Shown one piece after another: positions 61,425 through 64,000 of a stretch of DNA of 64,000 bases (positions within the stretch are counted from its first letter, which is position 1; every line of letters begins with the position of its first letter). The notes under the pieces were generated by a model, which saw nothing but the letters and a program-made list of their open reading frames with translations, did not search any database and was not told where the DNA came from. This DNA is from RCIO01 sp964629765. Its GTDB lineage: Bacteria; Pseudomonadota; Alphaproteobacteria; Rhizobiales; Rhizobiaceae. Position numbers and translations under genes: made by a program. Location: NCBI GenBank assembly GCA_964629765.1, contig CAZVTK010000001.1, positions 62,001 to 126,000 on the forward strand, given 5' to 3'.

Positions 61425-62349
61425 TTGTTTTGAAGCCCCCTCCGTCATAGACGAAGATTTCCGGCCGAAAGATTTGGACATGGGGCCGGAACGGTGGGTC
61501 GATGTCGACGGCGTACGCACCCGCTATTTCGATCAGGGGCATGGTCAGCCCGTAGTATTTTTCTATGGTTCCAACATCGGAACGACCAGTGGCGTTTGCG
61601 CCCGCATCTGGGATGTCAATTTCGCACCTCTTTCGAGGCATTTCAATTGCATCGCGGTGGATCGCCTCGGACAGGGGTTCACGGACAATCCTGCATCCGA
61701 TCCCGACTACACTATGGACGCATCCGTCAAACACGCTGCACGCTTTCTTCGGATCATGGCAAAAGGCCCCTATCATCTGGTTGGCCATTCACGCGGCGGT
61801 TACCTCGTAGCGCGGCTATCCCTGGAATATCCAGAGCTGGTTGCAAGCTGCAACTGCGTATCCACGGGCACTCTGGCACCGGGAAGCGTTCGCAATCATA
61901 TCGTTCACGCGAATATGCCGTCCTGGAGCCGGCGGGCTGCTCTCAGGGCAGTTTATGAGCGGTATTCCTATCAGACAAACATGGTGACTGAAGCTCTCCT
62001 GGACAATTGTGAGCTGGTTCTCGACGCTCCGAAGACTCGGATCGCCACGCGGAAGATGGAGCAGGATGGGTTGGCTGCTCGAGTGTTCTTTCCCGGGTTA
62101 AGCCGCCAGCGACGTGAAACCCAACGATGGTTGCTCGAACGCGGGATGCCGTGCCCGACTCTTGTCACATGGGGGTTCCGTGATCCGACCGCCGATTTCG
62201 AGAATGGAAAGCAACTGATCCGGATGTTCATGAAAAAGCGTCCCGATACGCTCGTGAACCTATTCAATAGATCTGGGCACTTCGTCTACCGCGAGTATCC
62301 CGCACAATTTAATCGGGCACAATATTCCTTTGTCACTGCCAACAGTTGA
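61414..62349 (+). CDS. Alpha/beta hydrolase, C-C hydrolase-like, copy 2
   Basis: A 311-residue paralogue of the previous protein. It has RWVDVDGVRTRYFDQGHGQP, VVFFYGSNIGTT where the usual HG is replaced by YG, Ser in LVGHSRGGYLVARL, and His in FNRSGHFVYREYP. The shared VDxxGxRTRY opening and IAVDRLGQG motif indicate a tandem duplication followed by divergence. GGAGG nine bases before ATG 61414 sets the start; longer frames lie inside copy 1. Only this copy has a clear His, so the pair might form a mixed enzyme. Composition is AT-rich like copy 1. Confidence 0.78.
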   Translation: MVPDCFEAPSVIDEDFRPKDLDMGPERWVDVDGVRTRYFDQGHGQPVVFFYGSNIGTTSGVCARIWDVNFAPLSRHFNCIAVDRLGQGFTDNPASDPDYTMDASVKHAARFLRIMAKGPYHLVGHSRGGYLVARLSLEYPELVASCNCVSTGTLAPGSVRNHIVHANMPSWSRRAALRAVYERYSYQTNMVTEALLDNCELVLDAPKTRIATRKMEQDGLAARVFFPGLSRQRRETQRWLLERGMPCPTLVTWGFRDPTADFENGKQLIRMFMKKRPDTLVNLFNRSGHFVYREYPAQFNRAQYSFVTANS

Positions 62350-62447
62350 CGGCGGACTCGCTGAACCGACACGCTGAATGTTCGGGCCATGTAGCTCCAC
62401 CCGTCCGCCTCTGCTCTGACGGCGAGGATCGCGGCCGACCGACAGCT

Positions 62448-64000
62448 CTATCCGGCTTCAACATATCCCGGTGAGCTCCGGGAACCGTTGTCGACGTCGT
62501 CGACGATGCCGAGCAGCCGGGCCTGCAACGCCGGATCGGCGGCCAGCTCGCTTGCAGCCCCTTCCCACGCGACACGACCGTTGACGAGAACCACGGCCCG
62601 GTCGACGATCGCGAGGATCTGCTCGGCATGGTGCTCGACCAGCACCATGGCAACCCGTCCGCGCAACCCCATCAACGCACGCATGACCTCGCTCACCACG
62701 CTCGGCGCCAGGCCCTCGAAGGGCTCGTCGAGCAGCATCAGCGATGTCGGCGAAACCAGCGCGCGGGCGATGGCCACCATCTGTCGCTCGCCGCCGGAAA
62801 GGTTCTCGGCGCGCGAGTTGCGCACTGTCTTGAGGCGGGGGAACAGCTCGAAGACCTCGTCGAGCGACATCCCGCCCGGCCGCATCGCCACCCGCAGATT
62901 CTCGATGGTCGTCAGGTTCGAGAACAGCCGCCGGCCCTCCGGCACGATGGAGAGGCCGAGGCGGTTGATCTCGAACGGACGCAGCTTGACGACATCCTCG
63001 CCGCGCCAGACGATCGCGCCCTGCTCCAGCGGCAGCAGGCCGTAAAGCGCCTTCAGCAGCGTCGTCTTTCCGACGCCGTTGCGCCCCAGCAGGCCGACCG
63101 CCTCGCCTTCCCGCACGGTCAGGGAAACGCCGTCGAGGACGCGCCCGCCGCCATAGCCGCCGACCAGATCGGAGGCGTCGAGCAGAACCTTGGCCGGGCG
63201 GCCGGCGTCGGCCGGGCGCGCCTGCGCGGCCTGCCCCTCGCGCGCCGCGCCCATATAGGCTTCGATCACGGCGGGGTTGTCGGCGACCTCCCGCGGCTTC
63301 CCGCTGGCGATCAGCCTGCCCTGATGCAGCACTGTCAGCTTGTCCGAGATCGCCAGGACGCGGTCGATATCGTGCTCGATGAGAACGACGGCATGGGATT
63401 TCCCCAGCGCGACGATCAGCGTGGCCATGCGATTGCGGTCGGCCTCGCCGAGCCCCGCCAGCGGCTCGTCGAGCAGCAGGACGCGCGCCTCGGTGGCGAG
63501 CGTCACGCCAATCTCCAGCAGCCGGCGCTCGCCATGCGAGAGCTCGGTGCACAGGCTGCCGGCCTTGTCGGCCAGCCCGACCGCCTCCAGAAGCGACCAG
63601 GTGCGCATGTTCACGTCGCCGGACAGGTATGCGTCCCGCCAGAAGCCGAAGGCGCCCGGCTTCGTGGCCTGGACGGCCAGGCGCACATTCTCGAACGCCG
63701 TCAGGTTCATGAATATGCTGACGATCTGGAAGGACCGCGCCAAGCCCAGGCGGCTGCGCTTATGGATGGAGAGGTGCGTGACGTCGCGGCCGAGAAGCGT
63801 GACCTTGCCCGCATCCGGCGCGACAAGGCCCGACAGCATGTTGAAGAAGGTGGTCTTGCCGGCGCCGTTGGGCCCGATGAAGCTGTGGACCATGCCCTGA
63901 TGGGCATCGATGTCGTATCCGGACGCAACGGCGAGCGAGCCGAAATTCTTCGTCAGCCCGCGCACCGAGAGCAGCGGCGCGCCCGCCGCATCGGGCGCGG
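62448..64000 (-). CDS. Fused LivG-LivF-type ABC transporter ATPase (5' end outside window)
   Basis: A single chain holds both ATPase domains of a branched-chain amino acid-type (HAAT) transporter. The first has FIGPNGAGKTTFFNMLSGLV, signature LSHGERRLLEIG and VLLLDEPLAGL. The second has LLGRNGVGKTTLLKALYGLL, signature LSGGERQMVAIARAL and LMLLDEPFEGLAP. The usual LivG and LivF are separate proteins of about 250 residues, and here they are joined by a linker rich in Ala and Pro. The frame stays open to the window edge, so the start is missing. No sigma-54 element belongs to it within the window. It converges with the hydrolase genes. Confidence 0.88.
   Translation of the reverse strand, partial: APDAAGAPLLSVRGLTKNFGSLAVASGYDIDAHQGMVHSFIGPNGAGKTTFFNMLSGLVAPDAGKVTLLGRDVTHLSIHKRSRLGLARSFQIVSIFMNLTAFENVRLAVQATKPGAFGFWRDAYLSGDVNMRTWSLLEAVGLADKAGSLCTELSHGERRLLEIGVTLATEARVLLLDEPLAGLGEADRNRMATLIVALGKSHAVVLIEHDIDRVLAISDKLTVLHQGRLIASGKPREVADNPAVIEAYMGAAREGQAAQARPADAGRPAKVLLDASDLVGGYGGGRVLDGVSLTVREGEAVGLLGRNGVGKTTLLKALYGLLPLEQGAIVWRGEDVVKLRPFEINRLGLSIVPEGRRLFSNLTTIENLRVAMRPGGMSLDEVFELFPRLKTVRNSRAENLSGGERQMVAIARALVSPTSLMLLDEPFEGLAPSVVSEVMRALMGLRGRVAMVLVEHHAEQILAIVDRAVVLVNGRVAWEGAASELAADPALQARLLGIVDDVDNGSRSSPGYVEAG

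Noticed and set aside
1..64000. tRNA, rRNA, CRISPR arrays, insertion sequences with transposase, toxin-antitoxin or phage-defence genes
   Set aside because: None was recognised on either strand; apart from the miniature element and the integrase, nothing mobile is visible.

Overview
The window looks like part of a large secondary replicon (plasmid or chromid) of a GC-rich alphaproteobacterium, most likely a Hyphomicrobiales member related to Mesorhizobium, Aminobacter or Nitratireductor. The basis is a complete minus-strand repABC cassette with its antisense RNA between repB and repC, high GC content, and Bug/TTT, Dpp and CaiB/BaiF families typical of that group. No rRNA, tRNA, CRISPR array or complete insertion sequence was seen.

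Layout. (1) 0-5.1 kb: a tyrosine recombinase, then repC, repB and repA on the minus strand. These come with a putative ctRNA, an AT-rich origin-like tract inside repC, and a palindrome over the repA -10 box. (2) 5.2-19.5 kb: an amino-acid/peptide module. An ornithine-cyclodeaminase-family enzyme, a D-amino-acid-type aminotransferase and an XRE-cupin regulator lie opposite a plus-strand operon. That operon encodes a fused HyuA-HyuB hydantoinase/oxoprolinase, a quinone-oxidoreductase-like enzyme, a complete Dpp-type ABC transporter and an M19 dipeptidase. A stand-alone ThDP enzyme follows at 19.7-21.3 kb. (3) 21.4-62.3 kb: a catabolic island of about 35 genes. It holds a TctABC transporter with extra Bug receptors, aldehyde dehydrogenases, SDRs, a GMC oxidoreductase, family III CoA transferases, acyl-CoA ligases, acyl-CoA dehydrogenases, crotonases (one MenB/BadI-like), 3-hydroxyacyl-CoA dehydrogenases and alpha/beta hydrolases. 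(4) 62.4-64 kb: a fused LivG-LivF ATPase cut by the window edge.

Main observation. I divided the island into 15 transcription units and each has a -24/-12 (sigma-54) promoter-like element upstream of its first gene. Fourteen match TGGCA-N6-TTGC exactly and one has CGGCA. I recognised none in front of the replication genes, the hyu/dpp operon or the ThDP gene. No sigma-54 activator gene is visible, so it should be encoded outside the window. A second motif, TGTCC-N7-GGACA or close to it, occurs near four of the promoter groups, twice in tandem at three of them. It is a candidate upstream activating site.

Working model (inference). The replicon carries a nitrogen- or inducer-controlled sigma-54 regulon for import and CoA-dependent beta-oxidation of a cyclic or branched carboxylate. 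A MenB/BadI-like enzyme may open the ring. The end of the island (about 59.3-62.4 kb) has lower GC and was probably acquired separately. A 291-bp palindromic miniature element sits at 50.9-51.2 kb.
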